A stretch of DNA of 64,000 bases from DATBGO01 sp963695645 (GTDB lineage: Bacteria > Actinomycetota > Actinomycetes > Streptosporangiales > Streptosporangiaceae), in contig CAVOHC010000007.1 of the NCBI GenBank assembly GCA_963695645.1, positions 310,001 to 374,000 of the forward strand, read 5' to 3'. The notes under the pieces are model-generated. The model saw only the letters and a list, made by a program, of their open reading frames with translations, did not search any database and was not told the origin of the DNA. The translations under genes and the position numbers were made by a program. Every line of letters starts with the position of its first letter. The first letter of the stretch is position 1. Positions 8,594 through 18,016 of this stretch are shown here, piece after piece.

Positions 8594-9541
8594 GTGAGCC
8601 GCCGGGGCTGGGTGCTTTTCACTGCCATGAGCGTGATCTGGGGCATCCCGTACCTGCTGATCAAGGTCGCGGTGGGCGGCGTGCCCGTTCCTGTGCTGGT
8701 GCTGGCCAGGGTCGCCATCGGGGCGGCGCTGCTGCTGCCGGTCGCGCTGCGCAGACGCCAGCTTGGCGCGCTCCGCCCGTACTGGGGCTGGCTCGCGGCT
8801 TTCGCCATAGTAGAGATCATTACGCCATGGCTGCTGCTGTCCGAGGCCGAACGCAAGCTCACCAGCTCGATGAGCGGCCTGCTGGTCGCTTCGGTGCCGA
8901 TCATCGGAGCGGTCCTCGCCCGGCTGACCGGCGATACCGATCGGCTGACCCCGCTGCGCTGGGCCGGGCTGCTCGCTGGCCTGGCCGGCGTCGCGTTGCT
9001 GGCCGGCCCTGGCGCCGCTGGTGGCGACGCCTTGTCAATCGCCGCGGTCATTCTCGTCGCGGTCTGTTACGCGATCGGTCCGTTGGTCGCGAGCCGGAAG
9101 CTCAGCGCGGTCCCGCCGCTGGCCATGACCGCGGTGTGCCTGGGCATGGCGGCCGTGGTCTATGCCCCGGCCGCCGCATTGACCTGGCCCGCCACCATGC
9201 CGTCGGTGCGGGTGCTCGTCGCGCTCGGCACTCTCGCCGTGCTCTGCACGGCAGTGGCCTTCCTGCTCTTCTTCCGGCTGATCGCTGAGATCGGGCCGGC
9301 CAGGGCGACCGTGATCACCTATGTCAATCCCGCTGTCGCGGTGACCCTAGGCGTCCTGATCCTCGGCGAACGGCTGACACTTTCGATGGCCGGAGCGTTC
9401 GCGCTGATCCTGGCCGGATCGGTGCTCGCGGCGCGGTCTGGCGTCCGCCGGGAGCCGGCCGGCCAGAGCCCGTGCCGGTACCGGCCGGCCCGGCCCCGGA
9501 CCCTGCCGTCCAGCCGCCCGCATCGCGTGCAGCACCGCTAG
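8594..9541 (+). CDS. EamA/DMT-superfamily transporter
   Basis: 315 aa with ten predicted hydrophobic helices arranged as two EamA halves; the first half opens with FTAMSVIWGIPYLLIK and the second ends with LGVLILGERLTLSMAGAFALILAG, both typical of drug/metabolite exporters of the EamA group. The GTG start has AAGGAG at a good distance (8579-8584). It ends only ten bases before serS, so the two may be co-transcribed. Substrate cannot be told from sequence. Confidence 0.85.
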   Translation: MSRRGWVLFTAMSVIWGIPYLLIKVAVGGVPVPVLVLARVAIGAALLLPVALRRRQLGALRPYWGWLAAFAIVEIITPWLLLSEAERKLTSSMSGLLVASVPIIGAVLARLTGDTDRLTPLRWAGLLAGLAGVALLAGPGAAGGDALSIAAVILVAVCYAIGPLVASRKLSAVPPLAMTAVCLGMAAVVYAPAAALTWPATMPSVRVLVALGTLAVLCTAVAFLLFFRLIAEIGPARATVITYVNPAVAVTLGVLILGERLTLSMAGAFALILAGSVLAARSGVRREPAGQSPCRYRPARPRTLPSSRPHRVQHR

Positions 9542-9551
9542 ACTCGCCCGG

Positions 9552-10796
9552 GTGATTGACCTCAAGGCCGCACGGCGGGAGCCCGACCGGTACCGGGCTG
9601 CACTGGCGCGCCGCGGTGCCGGCGCTGACTTCGATGCGTTGCTGTCGGCCGATGCGAGCTGGCGGGGCCAAACTGAGCGCGCGGAAGCACTCCGGGCCGT
9701 GCAGCGACGGTTGTCGAAGGGCAAGCCGCCCGGACCAGACCAGATGACCGAACTGCGGCAGCTCAAGGAGGAGCTCGCGCAGGCCGAGGCGGAGCAGGCG
9801 CAGGCCGCCCGGGAGCGCGATGAGCTGCTGGCCCAGATACCGAATCTGCCCGATCCGACCGCTGCCGACGGGATGGACGAGGAGGACGCGGAGCTTGTCC
9901 GCGTCTGGGGCACGCCGCCTGTCTTCAGCTTCGAGCCCAGGGACTCGCTGGATCTGGGATCGCCCGCGGGCTGGATCGACATGGCCAGGGGAGCGCGGCT
10001 GTCCGGCTCCAGGTTCGCCTACCGGATCGGTGACGTCGCGCTGGCCGAGATGGCGCTCTACCGTTTCGTCCTCGACAGGCTGGCGGTGAAGGGATTCTTG
10101 CCGGTGCTGCCGCCGATCCTGGTCGGCGAGCGCGCTATGTACGGGACCGGTTTCCTGCCGACCGAGGCGTCTAACCTCTATCACCTGGAGAAAGACGACC
10201 TCTACCTGACCGGGACGTCCGAGGTCGCGCTGGCCGGGATTCATGCCGACGAACGGCTGGAGGAAAGCGACCTGCCCGCGAAGTACGCGGCCTTCACGAC
10301 CAACTTCCGGCGCGAGGCCGGTGCGGCAGGCAAGGACACCAGGGGCATGTTCCGGGTGCATCAGTTCGACAAGGTCGAGATGTACGTCTACTGCCTTCCC
10401 GAGCAGTCGGCCGACTTCCATGAGCAGCTGTTGGCCAACGAGGAGGAAATCGTTCAGGCCCTTGGTCTTCCTTACCGCGTGATGAACATAGCCGTCGGCG
10501 ACCTCGGCGCGCCTGCGGCCAAGAAGTACGACATCGAGGCGTGGTTCCCGACCCAGCAGCGGTACCGGGAGATCACCTCGTGCTCGAACACCACCGACTA
10601 CCAGGCCAGGCGGCTGAACATCAGGTTCAGGCGGGAGGGCAGGCTGGAGTTCGCGCACACCCTGAACGGCACCGGCGCGACGGCCAGGGCGCTCCTGTCG
10701 CTCATGGAGAACTTTCAGGACGAGCGCGGCACCGTCACCGTTCCCGAGGTGCTGCGCCAGTACGGGGCTCCGGCGACTCTGGGCGAGCGGGCCTAG
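9552..10796 (+). CDS. serS: Seryl-tRNA synthetase
   Basis: Charges tRNA-Ser with serine in the cytoplasm. 414 aa, the usual length: an N-terminal two-helix coiled-coil arm (about residues 25-100, heptad-rich, binds the tRNA long arm) and a class II catalytic domain. Motif 2 is FTTNFRREAGAAGKDTRGMF with the following RVHQFDKVEM; motif 3 is LNGTGATARALLSLMEN near the C-terminus. GTG start ten bases after the exporter gene. Unambiguous. Confidence 0.97.
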   Translation: MIDLKAARREPDRYRAALARRGAGADFDALLSADASWRGQTERAEALRAVQRRLSKGKPPGPDQMTELRQLKEELAQAEAEQAQAARERDELLAQIPNLPDPTAADGMDEEDAELVRVWGTPPVFSFEPRDSLDLGSPAGWIDMARGARLSGSRFAYRIGDVALAEMALYRFVLDRLAVKGFLPVLPPILVGERAMYGTGFLPTEASNLYHLEKDDLYLTGTSEVALAGIHADERLEESDLPAKYAAFTTNFRREAGAAGKDTRGMFRVHQFDKVEMYVYCLPEQSADFHEQLLANEEEIVQALGLPYRVMNIAVGDLGAPAAKKYDIEAWFPTQQRYREITSCSNTTDYQARRLNIRFRREGRLEFAHTLNGTGATARALLSLMENFQDERGTVTVPEVLRQYGAPATLGERA

Positions 10797-10908
10797 CCCG
10801 GGCCAGGCCGCGAAGGTGATGAACTCATCCACCAACCTGCAGAACGCCTGGTCCGCCAAGTGCGGTTAACGGAACCGAGCGCGGCCGGGTTCCGGGCGCG
10901 GCTGGGTG

Positions 10909-11172
10909 TCAGCCTGGCAGCGGGACCTCAAGGCAGGTGATCCCGCGCAGGTCAAGCCACGCCCGGCTGGGAGAGCGGACCAGCCGGAGCACGACCTGCC
11001 CGCAGGCCTCGCAGCGCGCGACCAGGCCGGGCGCGTCGGCGTACACGCGCGCTCGCCCGATTGCGCCGGAGTTGCCGCACGACACGCATTTGCCGGTCGC
11101 GCTGGTGATGTCGAAGGTGAACAGCTCGCTCAGCGCCCCGGCGAGCACGTTCCCGTCCAGACAGGCGTTCAT
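10909..11172 (-). CDS. DUF6510-like zinc-ribbon protein
   Basis: Small 87-aa protein with two CxxC knuckles (CVSCGNSG and CEACGQVV) forming a likely zinc ribbon, the pattern of DUF6510. Its ATG overlaps the stop of the upstream FAD oxidoreductase by four bases (ATGA), so it is the last gene of the sulfite-oxidase-like operon. A role in maturing or accompanying that redox pair is inferred from position only. Confidence 0.7.
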   Translation of the reverse strand: MNACLDGNVLAGALSELFTFDITSATGKCVSCGNSGAIGRARVYADAPGLVARCEACGQVVLRLVRSPSRAWLDLRGITCLEVPLPG

Positions 11173-11927
11173 CGCTGGCCTCCGGAAGGTCCGAATCGTT
11201 CGGTCTTGATCTTTCCCGGCCGATGGCCGGCGTTGACGAGCAGGTCAGCCACGGTCTCTACGAACCCGGTAGGGCCGCAGACGAACACCGACGGCATCTT
11301 CTCCGGCGGCCAGCCTGCTGCGGTGAGGAGTTCGCCGGTGATCCGCCCGGCCGGCCATGGCCAGCCTCTGGGCGTGGTCCTGGTGTAAACATGGGTCACC
11401 TCTAGCCCAGGTTCCGCGTGCTCGACGCCGGTCAGCTCGTCGGTGTAGAGGGCTGTCCGGGCGCTGCGCGCGGAGTACACAAGCCGGAACGGCGCCCGGC
11501 TCCCGGTAGCCGCGCGCGTCCTGAGCATCGCCATCAGCGGCACCACGCCGCTGCCGCCGCCCACCAGCAGCACCGGCCCGGTGTCGTCGGGATCCCAGAC
11601 GAACCAGCCGCCAATCGGGCCACGCAGCTCGACCGGATCACCGACCGACAGGACCTGCGCCAGATATGGCGAGACCTCTCCGTCGGCCAGCCGCTGGACT
11701 GTCAGCTCGACCGTCGTGCCGCTAGGTGCCGAGGCGATGGAGTAGGACCGCTGGGCGGAATAACCGTCCGGCGCGGTCACCCTTACGTCGACGTGCTGTC
11801 CAGGGAGGTGGCCTGGCCACTCCGGCATCTCGAGGGAGATGGTCCGGGCGGTCGGCGTCTCGTCGCGGACCGCCGCCACCATGCCCACCTGCCAGGTCAG
11901 TCTCCCCAGTACCGCTGCTCGCGCCAT
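11169..11927 (-). CDS. Ferredoxin-reductase-type FAD/NAD(P)H oxidoreductase
   Basis: 252 aa. FAD-binding barrel with the RSYSIAS motif, NAD(P)-binding domain with VLLVGGGSGVVPL, and the C-terminal VFVCGPTGFVE motif. It lacks a 2Fe-2S domain. The frame continues far upstream, but ATG 11927 is preceded by GGAG and is placed as in the family; this start overlaps the end of the molybdoenzyme gene by 31 bp. It probably supplies or accepts electrons for the adjoining sulfite-oxidase-like protein. Confidence 0.85.
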   Translation of the reverse strand: MARAAVLGRLTWQVGMVAAVRDETPTARTISLEMPEWPGHLPGQHVDVRVTAPDGYSAQRSYSIASAPSGTTVELTVQRLADGEVSPYLAQVLSVGDPVELRGPIGGWFVWDPDDTGPVLLVGGGSGVVPLMAMLRTRAATGSRAPFRLVYSARSARTALYTDELTGVEHAEPGLEVTHVYTRTTPRGWPWPAGRITGELLTAAGWPPEKMPSVFVCGPTGFVETVADLLVNAGHRPGKIKTERFGPSGGQR

Positions 11928-12496
11928 GGGTCTCCGTAGTTGTGGTAGCCGAGGGTTTCCCAGAACCCGGGCTCGTCGGTGTCGGAGAGCTCGATGCCCT
12001 GCACCCACTTGGCTGATTTCCAGAGATAGAGGTGCGGCACGAGAAGCCGTGCCGGGCCGCCGTGCTCCGGGTCCAGGTCGTCGCCGTCGTACCGGAAGGC
12101 GATCCAGGCCTGCCCGTCGGTCAGGTCCGCCAGCGGCAGGTTGGTGGTGTACCCGCCGTAGGACCGCACAAAGGCATATCCGGCGCTGGTCTCCATATCC
12201 GCGAGCAGCGTGTCCAGGGACACGCCCTGCCAGCCGGTGCCGAGTTTCGACCATTTGGTCACGCAGTGCAGGTCGACGGTGATCTCCTCGGCTGGCAGCG
12301 CGCGGAAGGCGGCCCAGTCCCAGGTGCGCGCCACACCCGTCTCGGTCGTGATGCTCAGCTGCCACTTGCGGGCGTCGACCCGCGGGGTCGGCCCGGCAGA
12401 CAGCACGGGAAAGTCGGTGACCAGGTACTGGCCGGGCGGGAGCTTCTCGTTAGCGGCCCGCCTGCGGCCGAAGAAGCCGGGCGACACTATTCCCAC
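11897..12496 (-). CDS. Sulfite-oxidase-like molybdopterin oxidoreductase
   Basis: 199 aa covering a single Oxidored_molyb domain; the molybdenum-ligating cysteine is in DLHCVTKWSK, and the GxSYGGYTTNLPL-like and HLYLWKSAKWVQGI segments are conserved. No twin-Arg signal is seen, so it may be cytoplasmic. It sits in the order UBP zinc-finger gene, this gene, FAD reductase, DUF6510, a recurring actinobacterial cluster. Physiological substrate unknown. Confidence 0.88.
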   Translation of the reverse strand: MGIVSPGFFGRRRAANEKLPPGQYLVTDFPVLSAGPTPRVDARKWQLSITTETGVARTWDWAAFRALPAEEITVDLHCVTKWSKLGTGWQGVSLDTLLADMETSAGYAFVRSYGGYTTNLPLADLTDGQAWIAFRYDGDDLDPEHGGPARLLVPHLYLWKSAKWVQGIELSDTDEPGFWETLGYHNYGDPWREQRYWGD

Positions 12497-12526
12497 AGTG
12501 CTCCCTCCTCCGTCAGTCCAGGTGCT

Positions 12527-12874
12527 CTAGTGGAGGTGCTCTTGCCAGTCTGCGGGAACGCGGCCCGCTGGTCCAGGGACTGGCTGGTCGGCGGGGTGGT
12601 GCTCCGGCGGCGCCAGCGCCGGGCCGTCGTAGAACCTGTGGGTCTCGTAGCTCCAGAACCACGACTCACCGGGCTCGAAGCTCGCGATCAGCGGATGCCC
12701 GGCGCCTGCAGCGTGCGCGCTCGCGTGTTGCGAGGGCGAGCTGTCGCAGCAGCCGATGTGCCCGCACTCAGCGCAGCGGCGCAGGTGGAACCACCAGCCG
12801 CCGCTCGCGTCGCACTCGGCGCAGCCGGGTCCGGTCGGCGCTGCAGTCGGGTCGATTCCTGGTATTTCGGTCAT
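12527..12874 (-). CDS. UBP-type zinc-finger protein
   Basis: 115 aa with the Cys/His pattern of a ZnF-UBP domain: CAEC near residue 18, CAECGHIGCCD, then HASAHA and HPLIASF. In eukaryotes this fold binds ubiquitin C-termini; bacterial versions are uncharacterised. The ESWFWSYETHRFY segment is also typical. It lies 30 bp upstream of the sulfite-oxidase-like gene on the same strand and likely shares its promoter. Confidence 0.8.
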   Translation of the reverse strand: MTEIPGIDPTAAPTGPGCAECDASGGWWFHLRRCAECGHIGCCDSSPSQHASAHAAGAGHPLIASFEPGESWFWSYETHRFYDGPALAPPEHHPADQPVPGPAGRVPADWQEHLH

Positions 12875-13029
12875 ACGAGCCTGCCTCTCTCATCGGCGCC
12901 TTTGGCCCGGCCTACCCAACTCTGCCAGGTCTGCACCTTGGCGGGTTCACCCACCGCCTGAGCAATCCGGGTTTCGGCTCACACTCCGGATGCGCCGCCC
13001 AGCGCACCACCTGCTGCGACCGCTGGCAG

Positions 13030-14331
13030 CTAGGGGCGGACACCCGACCCGGGCCCGGCGCCCCGGCCGGGAGAGGCGCGCCGGATGAGCCGGCGCGCCG
13101 GGATCTCGGCCGTCGCCCCGGCCGGCTCGGCGCTCTTTACCGCCGGGCCAAGCAGGCCGCCGTAGCGTCTGGCCAGCGGCTCCGCGCTGGCACCGTGCAG
13201 GATCACGCTGAGCAGGACCGTGAGGGTGATGACCGTGACCGCGGGGCTGGCCGCGCGCCCGCCAAGCTCCTCGAGCGCCAATAGCGCGAAGATGACAGAG
13301 GCAAGGCCACGCGGGCCGAACCAGCCCACGAAGGCGACTGCGGCAGGGCGCAGTCCCGTGCCGGCCAGCGCGACGGCCACCGGGAGCATCCTGATCACGG
13401 TCAGGCTGCCGACGGCGTACAGCGGCACCTGCCAGCTCAGGCTCTCCAGCGCGGGCAGGACGGCGACAGCGCCGAAGGCCAGCCACGTCAGCAGCGACAG
13501 CACAGCGCCCGTCTCCTCGACGAACGGGACGAGCCGTTCGCCGCGCCGTCCTGCCGTGCTGCCAAAGGCCAGGCCGCCGACGAAGGCCGCGATGAAGCCG
13601 TTGCCGTGCAGCGCCAGTGCCGAGGCGTAGACGCACGCAGCGAGCGCCAGCACTGCGGGCCCCGCGAAGCCGTCGGCGGCCCAGCCCCTGCGCCGTGCCA
13701 GCCTGACCAGCCAGCCGCCCGCAGCGCCGATCGCGGCACCGATGACCAGGCCTATCACCAGTTCTGCCACGGCCCCGCCGGGTCCGAGGGGGGAACCGTG
13801 GCCGGTCCCCGCCCCCGCGAGCGCGACAAGCACTACGGGCGTGGTAATGCCGTCGTTGAGCCCGCTCTCGACGTTGAGCAGGCGGCGGATCCTGGCCGGC
13901 ACCTGCCGGTCGAGCATCACGCCAGCGCCCAGAGCGGCGTCAGTCGGGGCCAGCGCGGCTCCCATCAGCAGCGCCAGCCAGATGCCGCGGGTCCCGAAAA
14001 GCGCGAACGCAGCCAGCATGCCCAGGCCGATGGTCAGCGGCAGGCCGATTCCGAGCAGCCGCAGGTACAGGCTCAGGTCCGAGTGCAGCCCGGCCAGCCG
14101 CACCCGGGATGCGTCGCCGAACAGCACCAGGACGAGGGTGGCTTCGGCCAGGCCCTTGATCAGGCCACGGCTGGGCGTGATCGACAGGACCACGAGCGGT
14201 CCGTGCGTCAGCACCAGGCCCGCCAGCAGGAATATGATCGGCGCCGTCACGTCGAATCGTTCCAGCCGGGCCGACATCGCGCCCCAGCCGAACACAAGTG
14301 CTGCCACGATCGCGATGTCGGCGATAGTCAT
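13030..14331 (-). CDS. Cation/proton antiporter (CPA1/NhaP-like)
   Basis: About 433 aa with roughly twelve hydrophobic helices; the fold signature is in ALAPTDAALGAGVMLDRQVP and LNVESGLNDGITTPVV, where the ND-type acidic residue is expected for ion binding. Exchanges Na+ or K+ for H+ across the membrane. The frame runs back to 14508, but the first 59 residues are not membrane-like, so ATG 14331 is preferred. The C-terminal tail is basic. Confidence 0.85.
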   Translation of the reverse strand: MTIADIAIVAALVFGWGAMSARLERFDVTAPIIFLLAGLVLTHGPLVVLSITPSRGLIKGLAEATLVLVLFGDASRVRLAGLHSDLSLYLRLLGIGLPLTIGLGMLAAFALFGTRGIWLALLMGAALAPTDAALGAGVMLDRQVPARIRRLLNVESGLNDGITTPVVLVALAGAGTGHGSPLGPGGAVAELVIGLVIGAAIGAAGGWLVRLARRRGWAADGFAGPAVLALAACVYASALALHGNGFIAAFVGGLAFGSTAGRRGERLVPFVEETGAVLSLLTWLAFGAVAVLPALESLSWQVPLYAVGSLTVIRMLPVAVALAGTGLRPAAVAFVGWFGPRGLASVIFALLALEELGGRAASPAVTVITLTVLLSVILHGASAEPLARRYGGLLGPAVKSAEPAGATAEIPARRLIRRASPGRGAGPGSGVRP

Positions 14332-14687
14332 CAGCACACCTGGCACGGTCCCGCCGGGGACCGCGCCGCCTTGCAGCCCCTTCTCGCGACAGCGACCTGG
14401 CCAAGCGGACCCACACAGTTGCTCATGGAAGCCGGGCCCTGGCATCACCCTGGCCAGGTGAGGGACGGCTGGCGGCTGCCACCTATAACCGGATGGTAAT
14501 GACAGCATGACACTCGGTCCTGATCATGGGACGTTCGGCACTGCCCCCCCGGACGCCGCCGCGTGCAGCGTCAGCAGGGGATCGGGGCAGGTCCTGCACG
14601 CTCCGCAGCGAGATCTATCGTCTCGTCGGGCGCCTGTCCCACGCGCACAGCGTAATGCTCCAGCCGGGGTCAGCTGAAGCCAGGACT

Positions 14688-16151
14688 TTACTGGGCGGCA
14701 GGCTGCGCGGCGGTCAGCGGCAGCCGCACCAGGAACCGGGTATCGCCAGGCACCGACTTGACCCGGAGATCCCCGTGGTGCTTGTTGACGATGATGCGCC
14801 AGGATATGTCAAGCCCGAGTCCGGTGCCCTCGCCGACCGGCTTGGTGGTAAAGAACGGCTCGAAGATCCGGTTCCGGATTTCTGCTGGCACGCCTGGACC
14901 GGTGTCACCGAACTCCACCAGCAGGAAATCATTATCCAGGGCGGTCCGCACGGTCAGCGTGCCGGTCCCGGCCATCGCGCCCGCCGCGTTATCGATCAGG
15001 TTGGTCCAGACCTGGTTCAGCTCGGCAGGGTAGCCGGGGATCGGGGGCAGCCCGTGGTCATAGTCCTTGACCACGGTAATGCCCGGCCCGAGCTTGCCGC
15101 CCAGCATCAGCAGCGTGCTGTCGAGCAGTTCGTGCACGTCGACGACCTGATACGGCGCCCGGTCCAGCTGTGAGTACTGCTTGGCGGCCGTGACGAGCCC
15201 GGAGATCCGGGTGATCGCGTCCTCGATCTCGCCCATCAGCAGCTCGGTCTCGACGCTGTACCTGAGCCAGCGCACTGCGCCCTCGAACGTCTGCTCGTCG
15301 ACCGCCGCGGCCGCCTGCTCCAGCCAGGCAGTATCCAGCCCGGCCTGGACGAAGGTGGGCGCAAGATCCCAGCCGTCCGCGATGCCGCGGCTTTCCAGCC
15401 AGTCGGCGATGGAATCCTCGGCGTCGGACGCCTCGATCGGGTCGAGCGCAGCCGCCTTGGGGACTCTGTCCACCGCTTCTTCCTGCAGCCGGATCAGCGT
15501 CTCCAGGGCCACCCGGTCATAGGCCCCCGACGCGATGGTGCCCAGCTTGTGCCGCATGCCCGCGACCCGCTCGCGCAGTGCCGCCGTCGCCCGCACGGCG
15601 GCGGCGGCTGGGTTGTTGAGCTCATGGGTCAGGCCGGCCGACAGTGAGCCGAGCGCGAGCAGCCGCTCGCGCTGGCCGACGGCCTGCTGGGTGTTCCTGA
15701 TGCCGAAGAACAGCCCCTCCAGCAGGTGCACGGGCATCGGGAACCACTCCCGCATCAGCTGCGCGAAGGCCGCCGCGGTGAGCACAAAGAACCTGGATGG
15801 CTCGGTCACCCGCATCGAGCTGTTGTAGAGCTGCGGCACCCGTTCGAGGTAGGCGTTGAAGGCGCCCGCGTAGGTGCCCGGATTAGAGGTTCTGTTCACC
15901 TCGATGTCGTCAGACCCGACCCGGCGCGTCAGCACCGTGGTCCCGTCCAGCAGTACGTAGAAATTGGCCGCCGGATCGCCTTCGGAGTACACCAGGCCAG
16001 GCTCCGCGTGCTCGACGTGCCCTTCGCGGCACAGCCAGGCCAGCTGCTCATCGGTGAGCTTCTCGAACAGGAACAGCGTGCGCAGCTCATCGGCGCTGCA
16101 CGGCAGCCGGGCCGGGGAGCCGGCCCCGGTGCCTTCCGCCGGACCGGTCAT
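14688..16151 (-). CDS. Sensor histidine kinase with N-terminal cyclic-nucleotide-binding domain
   Basis: 487 aa. A cNMP-binding fold occupies about residues 20-145 (EGDPAANFYVLLDG core). The H-box LTHELNNPAAAA puts the phospho-acceptor at His176; the N-box ELNQVWTNLIDNAAGAM, the G1 box FGDTGPGVP and the G2 box GEGTGLGLDI follow. No membrane segment, so it is a soluble sensor. Its ATG overlaps the stop of the upstream REC-flavoprotein by four bases, so the two are translationally coupled and very likely form one signalling unit. Confidence 0.9.
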   Translation of the reverse strand: MTGPAEGTGAGSPARLPCSADELRTLFLFEKLTDEQLAWLCREGHVEHAEPGLVYSEGDPAANFYVLLDGTTVLTRRVGSDDIEVNRTSNPGTYAGAFNAYLERVPQLYNSSMRVTEPSRFFVLTAAAFAQLMREWFPMPVHLLEGLFFGIRNTQQAVGQRERLLALGSLSAGLTHELNNPAAAAVRATAALRERVAGMRHKLGTIASGAYDRVALETLIRLQEEAVDRVPKAAALDPIEASDAEDSIADWLESRGIADGWDLAPTFVQAGLDTAWLEQAAAAVDEQTFEGAVRWLRYSVETELLMGEIEDAITRISGLVTAAKQYSQLDRAPYQVVDVHELLDSTLLMLGGKLGPGITVVKDYDHGLPPIPGYPAELNQVWTNLIDNAAGAMAGTGTLTVRTALDNDFLLVEFGDTGPGVPAEIRNRIFEPFFTTKPVGEGTGLGLDISWRIIVNKHHGDLRVKSVPGDTRFLVRLPLTAAQPAAQ

Positions 16152-17824
16152 AGCTTCTCCAGGTACCTGTGCACGAGCATGACGGCCATGGCGCCCTCGC
16201 CGACGGCCGAGGCGACCCGCTTGGCCGACTCGGCGCGTGCGTCGCCAGCGACGAACACCCCGGGCACGCTGGTCTCCAGGTGGTAGGGAGCCCGGTCCAG
16301 CGGCCAGCCTGCCGGCTTGCCGCCGTCCGGAGCCAGGTCGGGGCCTGCAAGCACGAAGCCGCGGTCGTCCCGGGCGACCACGCCGTCGAGCCAGCCGGTC
16401 AGGGGCGCGGCGCCGATGAACAGAAACAGCCATTGCGCGTCGACGGTTTCGGTAGCGCCGGAGGAGTTGTCGCGGAGCGTGAGCCGTTCCAGATGGTCAC
16501 TCCCGTGCGCCGCGGTGACCTCGGTGCAGCCGCGGACCGAGATGTTGGGGACGTTATCGATCTGCTGGATGAGGTAGTACGACATCGACGTGTGCAGCGA
16601 TGCGCCGCGGACCAGGATCGTCACCGACCGCGCGACCCTGGCCAGGTAGACCGCCGCCTGCCCGGCCGAGTTGGCGCCGCCCACGATGTACACGTCCTGA
16701 TCCGTGCAGCCGACCGCCCCGGTGAGCGCGGACCCGTAGAAGATGCCGCGCCCGGTCAGCTCGGCGAGGCCGGGAGCTGCCAGCTGCCGGTAAGTGACCC
16801 CGGTGGCCAGGATCACCGTGTGCGCGCTGATCGCCGCGCCGTCCGCGAACCGGACGCTGCGGCCCGACCCGTTAACCTCCAGGCCGACGACGTCGCGGGT
16901 GGTGAGCACCTCGGCCCCGAACTTGTGGGCCTGGCGCCGGGCCCGGTCGGTCAGCTGTGCGCCCGACACGCCGTCAGGAAAGCCCAGGTAGTTCTCGATC
17001 CGTGAGCTCTGGCCTGCCTGGCCGCCGGTCGCGGTGCGCTCGACGAGCACGGTGCGAAGCCCCTCGGACGCGCCGTACACGGCGGCGCCGAGGCCTGCCG
17101 GGCCGCCGCCGATCACGATCAGGTCGTAGAAGTCGGTGGACGGAGTAGTGCTGAGCCCGGCATTGGCGGCCAGCTCCGCGTCGGTCGGCGCAACCAGCAC
17201 CTCGCCGTCGGCCGTGATCACGACCGGCAGCGTCAGCCCGTCGGCGGCGGCCGCCGTGAGCAGCCGCTCTCCTTCCGGCTCATCCGAGGCGTACCAGCGG
17301 TAGGGCACCTGGTTGCGGGCGAGGAATTCGCGAACCTCGTTGGAGCGGGCTGACCACCGGTGCCCGATCACCTTGATCTGGCTGACCGGCCGGTTGTCCG
17401 TGGTCAGCCAGGCATCGAGCAGCGCGTCGACCACCGGGTAGAGCTTCTCCTCCGGCGGATCCCACGGCTTGAGCAGATAGTGATCGAGATCAACGATGTT
17501 GATCGCGTCGATGGCCGCGTTGGTGTCCGCATAGGCGGTCAGCAGCACCCGCCGCGCTGCCGGGTACACGTCCATCGCCAGCTCGAGGAACTCGATGCCG
17601 TTCATCTGCGGCATCCGGTAGTCGGCCAGGATCACCGCGACCAGCTCGCCGCGCAGCTTCATCTGCCGCAGCGCGTCCAGGCCCGTATCGCCAGATTCGG
17701 CGCGCACGATCCGATAGCGCTCGCCGTAGCGGCGCCGCAGGTCGCGGGCGACCGCGCGGGACACGCCTGGGTCGTCGTCGACGGTCAGCATTGCCGGGCG
17801 CGCCGCGCCTTCTGGGCCTGTCAC
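16148..17824 (-). CDS. Response-regulator receiver fused to a thioredoxin-reductase-like flavoprotein
   Basis: About 558 aa. Residues 10-130 are a REC domain with acidic pocket VDDDP and phospho-acceptor Asp68 in ILADYRMP; LLKPW supplies the conserved Lys. After a thioredoxin-fold-like linker comes a flavoprotein with IVIGGGPAGLGAA (FAD) and YIVGGANSAGQAA (NAD(P)H). The CxxC of true thioredoxin reductases is absent (the region reads LTGAVGCTDQD), so electrons go elsewhere. GTG 17824 matches the usual family start; an ATG at 17791 is possible. Partner kinase overlaps at the 3' end. Confidence 0.88.
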   Translation of the reverse strand: MTGPEGAARPAMLTVDDDPGVSRAVARDLRRRYGERYRIVRAESGDTGLDALRQMKLRGELVAVILADYRMPQMNGIEFLELAMDVYPAARRVLLTAYADTNAAIDAINIVDLDHYLLKPWDPPEEKLYPVVDALLDAWLTTDNRPVSQIKVIGHRWSARSNEVREFLARNQVPYRWYASDEPEGERLLTAAAADGLTLPVVITADGEVLVAPTDAELAANAGLSTTPSTDFYDLIVIGGGPAGLGAAVYGASEGLRTVLVERTATGGQAGQSSRIENYLGFPDGVSGAQLTDRARRQAHKFGAEVLTTRDVVGLEVNGSGRSVRFADGAAISAHTVILATGVTYRQLAAPGLAELTGRGIFYGSALTGAVGCTDQDVYIVGGANSAGQAAVYLARVARSVTILVRGASLHTSMSYYLIQQIDNVPNISVRGCTEVTAAHGSDHLERLTLRDNSSGATETVDAQWLFLFIGAAPLTGWLDGVVARDDRGFVLAGPDLAPDGGKPAGWPLDRAPYHLETSVPGVFVAGDARAESAKRVASAVGEGAMAVMLVHRYLEKL

Positions 17825-18016
17825 CGGCGCGAGGATGGAACGTCGATGTCGGGTTCGGGACCGAGCACTCGCATCACCCCATTTTAAGCGCGGTTGCGCT
17901 TCGATGCATGACCGGCGCCTACGGTGGCAGCACGACGTGATACGACGAAGCATCGGGGCTGGAGGGGATCATGACGGCCGCAACCGGTCAGGTCATCAGC
18001 GCGGACCGGGCACTCC

